DNA of 23,019 nt from a virus, in IMG/VR virus record IMGVR_UViG_3300028423_001069, positions 1 through 23,019 of that record, one strand, 5' to 3'. Positions within the stretch are counted from its first letter, which is position 1, and every line of letters begins with the position of its first letter. Shown piece by piece: positions 1 to 6,967 of the stretch. The position numbers were made by a program, and so were the translations under genes. A model generated the notes under the pieces. The model had not been told where the DNA came from. It did not search any database and saw only the letters and a list, made by a program, of their open reading frames with translations.

Positions 1-366
1 TCGGCCAATGCTACGATACATGTCTTCCAGCATTGTGTAGTCAAAACCGTAGCCTTGTCCCCAGAATGTATCAACACCTACAGAAAACTTTGAAATCTGT
101 GTCATTGCATCTTCTACTGTAACAGCACCTGTTTGATCAAATGCTTCCCCCATGATAGCAGGGTCCTGCTTGCTCCACCATGCAAGAGTTGCATCGCTCG
201 TAGTGCGTCCTAATCTATCTTGATCGTCAATGCTGATCTTAAAATAAAGTTCGGAATGTGGCTCAGCAAAACTAAGCGGATTGAATTTAACAGCACCCAA
301 ACTAAGCACAGTTGCTTGCGGACGAACATCAATTGTTTCAAGGTCGATTGATGCGTGTGTTGCCAA
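1..366 (-). CDS. 3'-5' exonuclease, DEDD/RNase T-like fold (partial, 3' end off the left edge)
   Basis: The reading frame is open from a TTG at 366-364 to base 1 (122 codons). Near the N-terminus is SIDLET, with D8 and E10 as the DxE motif of DEDD exonucleases, followed by LSLGAVKF, the usual beta strand after it. A second acidic motif region, GYGFDYTML (D109), fits the ExoII position. DATLAWWSKQ (58-67) is typical of the phage-associated Rv2179c-like exoribonuclease group. T4-like phages carry a comparable exonuclease (DexA), so a role in nucleic-acid turnover is likely; the substrate is inferred. The TTG start is chosen because AGAGGAG lies at 380-374, 7 nt upstream, and no ATG occurs nearby. 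The first 240 bases are about 45% GC by hand count, richer than most of the window. The last catalytic Asp/His motifs are outside the window. Confidence 0.82.
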   Translation of the reverse strand, partial: MATHASIDLETIDVRPQATVLSLGAVKFNPLSFAEPHSELYFKISIDDQDRLGRTTSDATLAWWSKQDPAIMGEAFDQTGAVTVEDAMTQISKFSVGVDTFWGQGYGFDYTMLEDMYRSIGR

Positions 367-368
367 AG

Positions 369-420
369 AAAAACTCCTCTACTGTTTATATAAAGTATAA
401 CACCTTTAAGTAGAGGAGTC
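369..420 (-). terminator. Intrinsic-type terminator hairpin after the co-chaperonin gene, overlapping a promoter and an RBS
   Basis: ACTCCTCTACT (419-409) is perfectly complementary to AGTAGAGGAGT (383-373), an 11-bp stem with a 25-nt loop followed by a T-run (373-369). It begins 5 nt after the TGA of the GroES-like gene, so it can end the leftward late transcript. The right arm includes AGAGGAG, the Shine-Dalgarno of the exonuclease, so read-through transcripts would have that site base-paired. The long loop is unusual for a terminator and holds the -10 box of the sigma70 promoter. Confidence 0.6.
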
Positions 421-422
421 AA
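394..422 (-). promoter_or_regulatory. Sigma70-type promoter for the exonuclease gene
   Basis: On the minus strand TTGACT (422-417) is followed after exactly 17 nt by TATACT (399-394), a near-consensus host housekeeping promoter. The expected start near 388-387 gives a leader of about 20 nt that contains the AGAGGAG ribosome-binding site. T4-like early genes use host sigma70, so early expression of the exonuclease is inferred. The -35 box overlaps the left arm of the hairpin described separately. Confidence 0.7.
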
Positions 423-424
423 GA

Positions 425-832
425 TCAAGTAGTTACAAATGATGAAGGATCAATAGTAGCAGATTCTCCGTCTCTGTACTCGTTGCCAAGAATAATACCT
501 TCTGGTTTCTCGTCTGCCCAGCCAAGAATACTTTCAGCTTCTACCATTCTAATTTCTTGTTCTTTGCCGTCATCGACGGTAATACCACGTGTCCAACGGC
601 CGTGTTCAACAAGGACCCAATCACCTTCGGAATAAGGATCATCATTGTGAGGTCCTTTTCGATATACTCGTCCCCAGCGTGGATAAACGCCTCTAGTAGT
701 ACCGTCGTCGTCTCTTAGGATGATACCGCTTGCAGTTTTCTGCTCCCCGAAGTACATATCAGAAACTAGTACCCTATTCCCTACAGCTTTGAGATTTTCT
801 TTTATTTCTATGGCGTTATAATTTACGCTCAT
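425..832 (-). CDS. GroES-like co-chaperonin (T4 gp31-type role)
   Basis: The 135-residue protein aligns by eye with GroES: AVGNRVLVSDM at 16-26 corresponds to the first beta strand, KTASGIIL (32-39) is the mobile-loop region that binds GroEL, GDWVLVEHG (70-78) matches the GDIVIF-type strand, and EIRMVEAESILG (93-104) matches the C-terminal strand. It is longer than bacterial GroES (about 97 residues) because of an acidic insert after the mobile loop and a C-terminal tail. In T4 the analogue gp31 replaces GroES so that host GroEL can fold the major capsid protein; the same role is inferred here. The ATG overlaps the upstream gene's TGA as ATGA (829-832), implying translational coupling. A terminator hairpin follows the stop codon. 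Confidence 0.85.
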   Translation of the reverse strand: MSVNYNAIEIKENLKAVGNRVLVSDMYFGEQKTASGIILRDDDGTTRGVYPRWGRVYRKGPHNDDPYSEGDWVLVEHGRWTRGITVDDGKEQEIRMVEAESILGWADEKPEGIILGNEYRDGESATIDPSSFVTT

Positions 833-1155
833 TTGTCCTCCTTGCGTACAAAATTACCTTCTTTATCTTCTATCCAGTTAGCAGTTTCATCTAAATTATT
901 GTGTAAATTTTCTTCTTCTTTATTACGTTTATTTTGTTTTTTAGTAGTAATCTCATCTGGTATCGGTGATTGTCCATTTTGTTCTTTTATTATATCTTCA
1001 CGTTTTTTAACAATTTTCCCGCCAGGGCCTAATTGATCACCTCTAGCATTCACTCTTGCATTTCCGACTGCAGGAGTAAGTTCATTTCTTTGGCGTAGTA
1101 GATCCATATCTACAGTTTTTCCTTGCATTGTTTTGTAAATCTTTCTTTGAGTCAT
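829..1155 (-). CDS. Small charged protein, marine T4-like phage type, function unknown
   Basis: 108 residues. The N-terminal half (KTMQGKTVDMDLLRQRNELT, then VGNARVNARGDQLGPGG) has the look of a conserved domain: I recall similar 'VGN-VNARGD' proteins in marine T4-like phages, from memory and not verified here. The C-terminal half is highly charged, Lys/Glu-rich and probably disordered. No signal peptide or membrane segment. Its ATG follows AGGAGAG (about 7 nt upstream), 24 nt after the DnaE-like ORF, and its stop overlaps the GroES-like start. The position between a polymerase fragment and a co-chaperonin does not fix a role. The opposite-strand ORF at 833-1036 is a shadow of it. Confidence 0.75.
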   Translation of the reverse strand: MTQRKIYKTMQGKTVDMDLLRQRNELTPAVGNARVNARGDQLGPGGKIVKKREDIIKEQNGQSPIPDEITTKKQNKRNKEEENLHNNLDETANWIEDKEGNFVRKEDK

Positions 1156-1179
1156 TATTCTCTCCTATAATATTTGTAC

Positions 1180-1743
1180 TTATCTTAGAAACTCTTGCCA
1201 ATCTAGGCCATATTGGATAGGATTAATGCGATGCACTCCGATGAGGTATAGCACATAACTTGCTACCGATGATCCTCTGCCTACTCCCCAGACTATTCCA
1301 TTTTTGCGCATAAAGTCCACAAGATAGATCATATATCTAAGCAGATCAAACATGTTGTTTTTATAAAACGCTTCTAGTTCTTCTTCTAGCCGTTTTACTT
1401 CTTTTGTGTTATTTTTTAGGTATACTTCTTCAGGATCTATTTCAAGTTCTCTTGCGATAGCATAGATAAACCATTCTTGTATATCAAGCTGTTTGTATTC
1501 TTCTGGCATTAGCCACTGTGACTGACATGCAGAATCAAATTCTGATTTATCTGCATCAATAGGGATATATTTGTGTAGAGTAGGCAAACCCTGTTCTTGT
1601 GCTGCTTCATTAAATTTATCAACTTCGTCAGAAGGATCGCATAGAACCACATGACATTTGTCCGTTTGACCATTATAGATCATATTGATAAGATCTTGAT
1701 TAGAGAATCGAGGTATCCCCAAGTTATCAGTTTTTATAAGCAT
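1180..1743 (-). CDS. DnaE-like (DNA polymerase III alpha) fragment lacking the catalytic aspartates
   Basis: 187 residues. The C-terminal 70 residues resemble the start of the bacterial C-family polymerase palm: RLEEELEAFYKNNMFDLLRY (118-137) followed by FMRKNGIVWGVGRGSSVASY (144-163), then LIGVHRINPIQYGL and a terminal FLR. GRGSS (155-159) matches the conserved GRGS loop of DnaE. In DnaE, FLN is followed within about ten residues by PDFDxDF, which carries two catalytic aspartates; here a TAA follows FLR directly. The N-terminal 110 residues are not recognised as a PHP domain. The protein therefore cannot be an active polymerase by itself. It may be a nucleotide- or DNA-binding derivative. 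It is an intact ORF in an intact operon, so it is not obviously decaying. A strong Shine-Dalgarno is not visible before the ATG. Confidence 0.7.
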   Translation of the reverse strand: MLIKTDNLGIPRFSNQDLINMIYNGQTDKCHVVLCDPSDEVDKFNEAAQEQGLPTLHKYIPIDADKSEFDSACQSQWLMPEEYKQLDIQEWFIYAIARELEIDPEEVYLKNNTKEVKRLEEELEAFYKNNMFDLLRYMIYLVDFMRKNGIVWGVGRGSSVASYVLYLIGVHRINPIQYGLDWQEFLR

Positions 1744-1752
1744 TTCATTAGT

Positions 1753-1980
1753 TTAATTGATATTAATCAAATTGTCAAGATCTGGATTGTTGTTGTCTGC
1801 ATTGATTTGCTTTCGACTACGTTCGAATTGTTCATATTTATACATATCAATAAACAAACTTATTTGATTTTGTACTGTGGGATTTTGAGTTTGATAAAAC
1901 TTCTTTGTAAGTTCGTTAATTTTTTTAGTTAATTCTTCATCAGATAATAATGTTAGATTTTCAGTTAATGGATTAAACAT
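1753..1980 (-). CDS. Small helical protein, marine T4-like phage type, unknown function
   Basis: 75 residues: MFNPLTENLTLLSDEELTKK, a helical middle region with NPTVQNQISLFIDMYKYEQF, then an Asn/Asp-rich tail. The pattern 'NPL..LSDEEL..KI..L..K...T.NP.VQ.QI...DMYK' looks like a small conserved family I recall from marine T4-like phages (memory, not checked here). No catalytic or metal-binding motif is visible. Its ATG lies inside the 3' end of the 471-residue structural gene (8-nt overlap, ATGTTTAA), with AGGATGGG just upstream serving as ribosome-binding site and encoding the end of the upstream protein. A perfect TATAAATA lies within it and may serve the genes downstream. Confidence 0.7.
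   Translation of the reverse strand: MFNPLTENLTLLSDEELTKKINELTKKFYQTQNPTVQNQISLFIDMYKYEQFERSRKQINADNNNPDLDNLININ
1835..1842 (-). promoter_or_regulatory. TATAAATA late-promoter octamer inside the small helical gene
   Basis: The minus strand reads TATAAATA, the full T4 late-promoter consensus (gp55-dependent), encoding part of MYKY. A start about 6 nt downstream would give a leader of about 85 nt before the DnaE-like ATG at 1743. It may be a chance match in AT-rich coding sequence. Confidence 0.35.
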
Positions 1981-3388
1981 CTACCCATCCTATTTGATCT
2001 ACATAAATCTGTAATGTTTCCGAGTCAGTATTAAATATAAGCTTTCCTGATGCAGGAACTGTAGCATCTCTATCAGACGACGATAGATTTGGAACAATAA
2101 ATTCTGACGGAGCAACATTTCCAACAACTACCGAATTTTCAAAATCAATAATTTCTAAATCGTTTTCTCCTATTACACCGCCTCTTAAAGTTCCTTTTAG
2201 TTCATCAAAAGTTCCGCTTTTTCTTTTTATTCCTATCTTAACACCGCCGTCTGTGCCCCCTCCAATTAGAGATGTGTCAAGTTGATTTTCTACGCCCCAT
2301 AAATATAATGGATTCGGAGTCTCTTCAGTAATTTTTATTTGTACATATGCTCCGTTGGTTCCTGCTTCGCCGTTAATTTCTACATTTTCACTGTATTCTG
2401 TTATACTAGCCGGAACACTAGTATCCGGTGTAGTTGAAAATCTCAAAGCAGCGTCAGAATTTGTTGTGTCAGATAAATCAAATTTATAAATTTTTCCCTG
2501 TTCTAAAGTAAAATCAGCAATTTCGGCGACACGTTCACCGTCAAAGAAAAACTCATCTTGTGCACCGGTTCCGTTATCCTGCACAGTAACAACTATGTTT
2601 TCAACTTCTAATGAATCAGAATTTTCCCATTGTTCTGTATCAAGATTATATCTTAAAACTTGCTTGTCGATGGGTTCATTAATTTGTACATCTTGAAGAT
2701 TTGTTATACCAACTGCAATTTCTAGATCTGGAAAAATAAGAGAACCGTTTACTCGCAAATTACCGTTTATGTTTACATCTCTACTTACACTTAGATTCCT
2801 TACCTCAGTGCTATTACTAAGGTCATTAGAATAAGTTCCGTGATAATGTGCGTAAATGTTTACACCACCGTCAAAACTAGTAAATTCGAATAGTTTATAA
2901 CTATTTTGATTATTTAAAATAATTATTTCTGGCCAATTTCCATCAAAATAGAAAGTTTGATTTTCTATTGTATTAAATGTTATTATATTAGACGATTCAT
3001 TATCGACATTAAAAATTGCTAATTTTATTGAAGCAAAATTTCCATTTTCTGGCCATTTGTTAAATGTAAAATTAACATTATCGCCTACTGTGATTACTTG
3101 AAATGATCCATTTTCGTGAGTAATCTCTGTCGTATTAACAATATTTCCTAAATCAAATACTGATTCTGAAACTGACAAAAGACTTGCATCGGCTATTTGA
3201 TTACCATTAAAGTTTGACTGTCTATCAGTTCTTGCTACATTTTCAGTTAAATCGTCAATTTCTAATTTTGCAATATCAAGATTGTTTTTGATACTACCAA
3301 AATTAGTTCGGAAGCCTTCTGTAGAATTATCTACTCCGGGCGTCGGATAATCGGTATTGATACCGTTTGTGTTAATATTACTGGCCAT
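1973..3388 (-). CDS. Virion structural protein, fibre/baseplate-associated
   Basis: 471 residues. The N-terminus has YPTPGVDNSTEGFRTNF then SIKNNLDIAKLEI, the 'PG.DN.(T/S).GFR.NF..IK.N' signature I know from phage fibre and baseplate-peripheral proteins; it resembles the N-terminal motif of two neighbours. The middle is beta-rich with short 'NGNLRVNGSL' (206-215) strands typical of trimeric fibres, and the C-terminus (SGKLIFNTDSETLQIYVDQI) is a common fibre-tip-like ending. No enzyme motif seen. The ATG is preceded by GGAGGA and, further up, by GATAAATA. The stretch 2881-3060 is only about 22% GC by hand count. Exact position in the tail is inferred. Confidence 0.78.
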   Translation of the reverse strand: MASNINTNGINTDYPTPGVDNSTEGFRTNFGSIKNNLDIAKLEIDDLTENVARTDRQSNFNGNQIADASLLSVSESVFDLGNIVNTTEITHENGSFQVITVGDNVNFTFNKWPENGNFASIKLAIFNVDNESSNIITFNTIENQTFYFDGNWPEIIILNNQNSYKLFEFTSFDGGVNIYAHYHGTYSNDLSNSTEVRNLSVSRDVNINGNLRVNGSLIFPDLEIAVGITNLQDVQINEPIDKQVLRYNLDTEQWENSDSLEVENIVVTVQDNGTGAQDEFFFDGERVAEIADFTLEQGKIYKFDLSDTTNSDAALRFSTTPDTSVPASITEYSENVEINGEAGTNGAYVQIKITEETPNPLYLWGVENQLDTSLIGGGTDGGVKIGIKRKSGTFDELKGTLRGGVIGENDLEIIDFENSVVVGNVAPSEFIVPNLSSSDRDATVPASGKLIFNTDSETLQIYVDQIGWVDV

Positions 3389-3404
3389 TTAAATCCTCCA
3401 ACCC

Positions 3405-3412
3405 TATTTATC
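3405..3412 (-). promoter_or_regulatory. GATAAATA late-promoter-like octamer before the 471-residue gene
   Basis: The minus strand reads GATAAATA, 7 of 8 matches to the T4 late consensus TATAAATA. It sits between the upstream stop (TGA at 3413-3411, overlapping the octamer) and GGAGGA. The predicted start (about 3399) would fall at the edge of the ribosome-binding site, so the leader would be very short. Confidence 0.4.
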
Positions 3413-6233
3413 ACAAATTAAATTCATAGTTTGCAAATAATATATACTGTTCCTGCGAACGCCCTTGCGTTGCGTCTATTATAAATCTATCTATTTCTAG
3501 ATGTAGTTGTTTTAAATCAAAATTACTATTTCGTATTGCTGCTAAAATCAGTTCACTATTACCAGGCTTGCAATAGATAAGCGGAACTGCTAATGTAAAC
3601 CCTAATTCTTGAAGACTACCTTCTTGTGGTGTGCGCATCCACAAAGGCAAAAAGTCTCTTTCGTTTTTCCCTACATCTCGAAGATTTTCTCTTAAATTTG
3701 AAGTATTACTTAGATATCTTGTTTGACTCTTGCTGTCACTAACTCTAACAGCGTCGCTGTCGGCTCCGATAAGATTTTCCAGATTTGCTCTATAGAAAAT
3801 ATTTGTTTCTGATCCCTGATTAAATAATATTTCTACTTTGCCAAACTCTCTAGTTGGAAAAAATCGAAAATTTTCAAAACTAATTAATTCAATATCATTG
3901 CGAGTTTCAACTTGAAGATTTGTGTTAAAGTAAATTTTATTGTCATTGTTACCGCGTTGACCAATATTTAAATAAGAAAGAGTAGTAGTATCATACAAAG
4001 GATTATCTGGCGTTGTCTTTATACTATCGACTGTTATTAACTGGTTTGTTGAAATTTTAATTTTCTTTTTATTATCGTTGCTTTCTGCAGGATCAAAAAC
4101 ATCTAAGTATACTACTTCATAAATTTCATTATTAGTTCCAGGTTCTTTTGCTACAGCAGATTTTACGTCTCGTACTTTCAAAGTTTTTCGTTTTGCGTAT
4201 TTTGCAGCAGCACTTACATAAAATTTAGCTTCGACTGTTTCTATACCGGCATAAAGAAGTATTTTAGTTTCTTTTTGTATACCAAAATTTGGATCATTTA
4301 TTCTATAAATATCTTCAGGCGAAACAATAGAATTATCTGTTAAAAAATTAGTTAATTGATTTCGATTTTGTCTTGGAAGAAGGGGTTTATAGTAAATATT
4401 CGAATAAAGTGTGTCGTCTTTGTTTTTTACTAATAAATTAAAAGTTTGAGTAATTGCACTTAACCCAAATTGATCTCTTGCCTTGACTGTAAAACTATAA
4501 TTTGTATCAGTAGGGATTTGTTGGTTTCGTACTTTTCCAAAAATCTCTCCAGAAAAAGACAATTCTAATCCCGGAGGTAGTGTACCAGATTCTAAAGTAT
4601 AGAATAAAAACGAATCGGGAACAGTTGTTTCGGCTTGAATTTTAAGTATTGAAATATAATTACTAGGAATACTGCCTAAATCGCTTGGCGTAATCCATTG
4701 TATAGTGCTATCAATCTCTCCGATTAGTTGAACATTAAAAGTTTTTAAGGTTTCAGCAACTTCTTGAGCTGAAACTGATATCACTCCTAGATCTATACCT
4801 GTTCGAGGTTTTACATATGTTTCTAATGGCTTGTCAAGAAAAAGAACATCATAGTCAGTACTAGATGTGTCAATTCCTATTACTGTATAAAAGATTTTTT
4901 GTATTTCGAATTTCTTGTTTTTAACTCTATTTGTGTTTTCTCTCAATTTATTAATTCTAATACTAGTGCTACCAACAAGTGCTTCTTCTTCTGTAAAAAC
5001 ATTAAGGTCAATTAAATCGTTTCTAGCAGCAACTCTACGAGCATTTACTGTAAATTTATATGTTTTTGTAACTGCTGGCTGGTAAGGAATTCTTCCAAAC
5101 ACTTCTCCTGATTGTTCGTCGAGATCGGTTCCGGGCGGCAATTCACTAAATGTTTCTGCTTCTATTACTTCCCATTGGTCGGGCGAAGAAGCAGAGAAAT
5201 TTGATTGAAGGAAAGTGGGCAAATCTCCTGTTAGTTCATATTTTCCGTTTTCGATTATTTCTCCGGTGCTTTTTAACCTATATTTCCCAGGGTTAGTTAA
5301 TTCAAGTTTGTAGACAATAATTCCAGGAACTTGATTAGGATCTAGTGTATCTAAAAATAGTGTAATAAAGTTATTAGCACGTCTTACTCCTAAATCTTTT
5401 GGAGTTAGCCATATAGGATTTCTTACAAATGTATTATCTGCAGTGAATATTCCAGTTCCTACGTTCATAACTGTATTATCAGACCTTAAGAAATCATCGC
5501 CTACTACAAATATTCTAAAAGTTCTTTTTGCAACAGTGTATCCGTCTGAAACCGACACTGTAAACTGATAATACCTATTTAATTTTCGCGGAACTCTTTC
5601 ATTAACCGCATAATCATAAACTTCTAGATCATAAAAAAAACTGCTATAACCTATTGAAGACTTTATTGCAAAATCATATGGTGTTCGATCAAACCTGCCT
5701 TGATCATAGAAACCTTGCTCAGATTCTTTTTCTAATGCTAAGATTGGGTCAACTACCCCGATTAATCTTCCGTCTTCGGTAAGTGTTATTCCGGGAGGAA
5801 GTATTCCGTCGCCGCTTGCAATAAAATATCTAAGTGTTTGTCCTGCTTCTAAGTCGGGATCAAGTGCTTCTAATTGAAAATCAACCGGATAACTATCTAA
5901 AATAAAATATGTTTCATTGTTTCCAACAGCTAATAGATCTTCAGGAGTTTGCCATACCGGATCATCGGCTCCTTGAATGCTGATAGAAAATGTTCTATCA
6001 TACTTGCTGTTATTTACTATTGCCCTAAGAACGAATCTAAATTTGGTATTTTTTGCAACTTCTTGTGGAGTTCCGGTTATTGTGGTTCCTATCAATTCCA
6101 TTCCGGGAGGAATTGTGCCAGCAATTAGTCTAATCTCAGCATCTGATTGAACAGGTAAATTGATTGTTTTTTCTACACCTTCCTGTAGGAGTGCTAGTGT
6201 AGTATTAGATCTTGCGGTCCAAATGTTCGACAT
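3411..6233 (-). CDS. Large virion structural protein with tandem Ig-like (He_PIG-type) modules
   Basis: 940 residues from the ATG at 6233-6231. At least three modules share a start W-(Q/L/I)-TP-x-DLg (residues 94-100, 275-281, 513-519) and an 'LPPG...G.(I/V/L).G' motif (146-159, 365-380, 552-566), followed by strands such as YKFTVNAR and YSFTVKARD; a fourth PPG motif is at 42-44. This 'PPG + G.I.G + FTV.A.D' pattern is that of putative Ig domains (He_PIG family). The C-terminal 330 residues are beta-rich and unrecognised. The start is placed at ATG, overlapping the upstream stop as TGATG; a TTG one codon earlier is less likely. It is probably a baseplate- or fibre-associated adhesin-like structural protein, expressed with its neighbours. 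Confidence 0.8.
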   Translation of the reverse strand: MSNIWTARSNTTLALLQEGVEKTINLPVQSDAEIRLIAGTIPPGMELIGTTITGTPQEVAKNTKFRFVLRAIVNNSKYDRTFSISIQGADDPVWQTPEDLLAVGNNETYFILDSYPVDFQLEALDPDLEAGQTLRYFIASGDGILPPGITLTEDGRLIGVVDPILALEKESEQGFYDQGRFDRTPYDFAIKSSIGYSSFFYDLEVYDYAVNERVPRKLNRYYQFTVSVSDGYTVAKRTFRIFVVGDDFLRSDNTVMNVGTGIFTADNTFVRNPIWLTPKDLGVRRANNFITLFLDTLDPNQVPGIIVYKLELTNPGKYRLKSTGEIIENGKYELTGDLPTFLQSNFSASSPDQWEVIEAETFSELPPGTDLDEQSGEVFGRIPYQPAVTKTYKFTVNARRVAARNDLIDLNVFTEEEALVGSTSIRINKLRENTNRVKNKKFEIQKIFYTVIGIDTSSTDYDVLFLDKPLETYVKPRTGIDLGVISVSAQEVAETLKTFNVQLIGEIDSTIQWITPSDLGSIPSNYISILKIQAETTVPDSFLFYTLESGTLPPGLELSFSGEIFGKVRNQQIPTDTNYSFTVKARDQFGLSAITQTFNLLVKNKDDTLYSNIYYKPLLPRQNRNQLTNFLTDNSIVSPEDIYRINDPNFGIQKETKILLYAGIETVEAKFYVSAAAKYAKRKTLKVRDVKSAVAKEPGTNNEIYEVVYLDVFDPAESNDNKKKIKISTNQLITVDSIKTTPDNPLYDTTTLSYLNIGQRGNNDNKIYFNTNLQVETRNDIELISFENFRFFPTREFGKVEILFNQGSETNIFYRANLENLIGADSDAVRVSDSKSQTRYLSNTSNLRENLRDVGKNERDFLPLWMRTPQEGSLQELGFTLAVPLIYCKPGNSELILAAIRNSNFDLKQLHLEIDRFIIDATQGRSQEQYILFANYEFNL

Positions 6234-6940
6234 CAAATCCCGCCCAAGTCAACATTAAAGAATTCAAGATCTTGTCCAACAAACGACCCTAGATCTACAT
6301 CTACACTAAAGATTATGTATTCCATAATATTCGAAAAACTAGGTATAATTTCACCAAAATCCCAATTTTCTCCAAAATATCTATTGATGTCGTTTATATC
6401 AACTCCGTTTACTAGTCCTGTTAAAGGACCGACAAACTCTTGTGCATTTATTGTATTGACATTGGATATGTCATTGTTTTGCGCTTTTAGAGTTGCACTT
6501 AATCTAGGATCAGTATCGTGTTCCACAATTCCAGAATCTTTCAAGTCGATAAACAAAGTATTACCCGGAGACCGTGTTTCTATAATATTTCCTCCTTGAA
6601 TTCCTAAATAATTAGAACCGTCAACAGTTATAGAACCGTTGTCAGAAAGAACTAGAATTTCGTCAAGTCCGCCTGCGCTTTCGATTATTATAGAGTTATT
6701 CGTTGTTGTTATATTAGTATTATTACCGGCCTGTAGTTCTTTGAAATATAATATACTATTTTCTTGCTTTGCAAAAACACCAACACCGGTTGTTCCTAGA
6801 TTTTGTGCAGTAATATTTGTAGAGGTTATCTTGTTATCAACTTCTGTAAAGTTATCGTTAACCTTAATAAAAGCTTCTCTAAGATCGTCCCCTGTTCCGT
6901 CATTGGCAATTTCACCTACATTAATGCGTTTGATAGTCAT
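6233..6940 (-). CDS. Fibre-like virion structural protein, short
   Basis: 235 residues. The N-terminus (INVGEIANDGTGDDLREAF, then KVNDNFTEV) is nearly the same signature that opens the 2601-residue fibre gene, suggesting a shared attachment to the same virion component. The middle (NNTNITTTNNSIIIESAGG, 'SDNGSITVDG') has fibre-type beta repeats and the C-terminus ends FFNVDLGGI. No enzymatic motif. It is much shorter than its paralogues, so it may be an adaptor or a fibre that lost its distal part. The ATG is preceded by GGGG (7 nt upstream) and by AATAAATA; the stop overlaps the next ATG. Confidence 0.75.
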   Translation of the reverse strand: MTIKRINVGEIANDGTGDDLREAFIKVNDNFTEVDNKITSTNITAQNLGTTGVGVFAKQENSILYFKELQAGNNTNITTTNNSIIIESAGGLDEILVLSDNGSITVDGSNYLGIQGGNIIETRSPGNTLFIDLKDSGIVEHDTDPRLSATLKAQNNDISNVNTINAQEFVGPLTGLVNGVDINDINRYFGENWDFGEIIPSFSNIMEYIIFSVDVDLGSFVGQDLEFFNVDLGGI

Positions 6941-6959
6941 TTTTTAACCCCGTTTATAA

Positions 6960-6967
6960 TATTTATT
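6960..6967 (-). promoter_or_regulatory. AATAAATA late-promoter-like octamer before the 235-residue gene
   Basis: The minus strand reads AATAAATA, 7 of 8 to the T4 late consensus, overlapping the stop of the 1037-residue fibre gene and 19 nt before the next ATG. A start near 6954 leaves a short leader with the GGGG ribosome-binding site. Confidence 0.4.

Noticed and set aside
210-428. 72-residue minus ORF overlapping the exonuclease
   Set aside because: It is in another frame over the exonuclease coding region and the promoter; composition is not protein-like, while the exonuclease frame has clear motifs.
833-1036. Plus-strand ORF opposite the small charged protein
   Set aside because: Ser/Leu/Phe-rich antisense translation of a Lys/Glu-rich gene, without an RBS.
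1156-1179. Possible frameshift restoring the DnaE catalytic motif
   Set aside because: The 24-nt gap and the start of the next gene leave no room for a PDFDxDF motif in any minus frame, and the next gene has its own RBS and ATG.
6234-6236. TTG one codon before the 940-residue protein's ATG
   Set aside because: The ATG overlapping the stop as TGATG is the typical coupled start.
6639-6947. Plus-strand ORF of 102 codons, and similar plus ORFs across the fibre genes
   Set aside because: Antisense shadows of long minus-strand structural genes with no ribosome-binding sites or family motifs.
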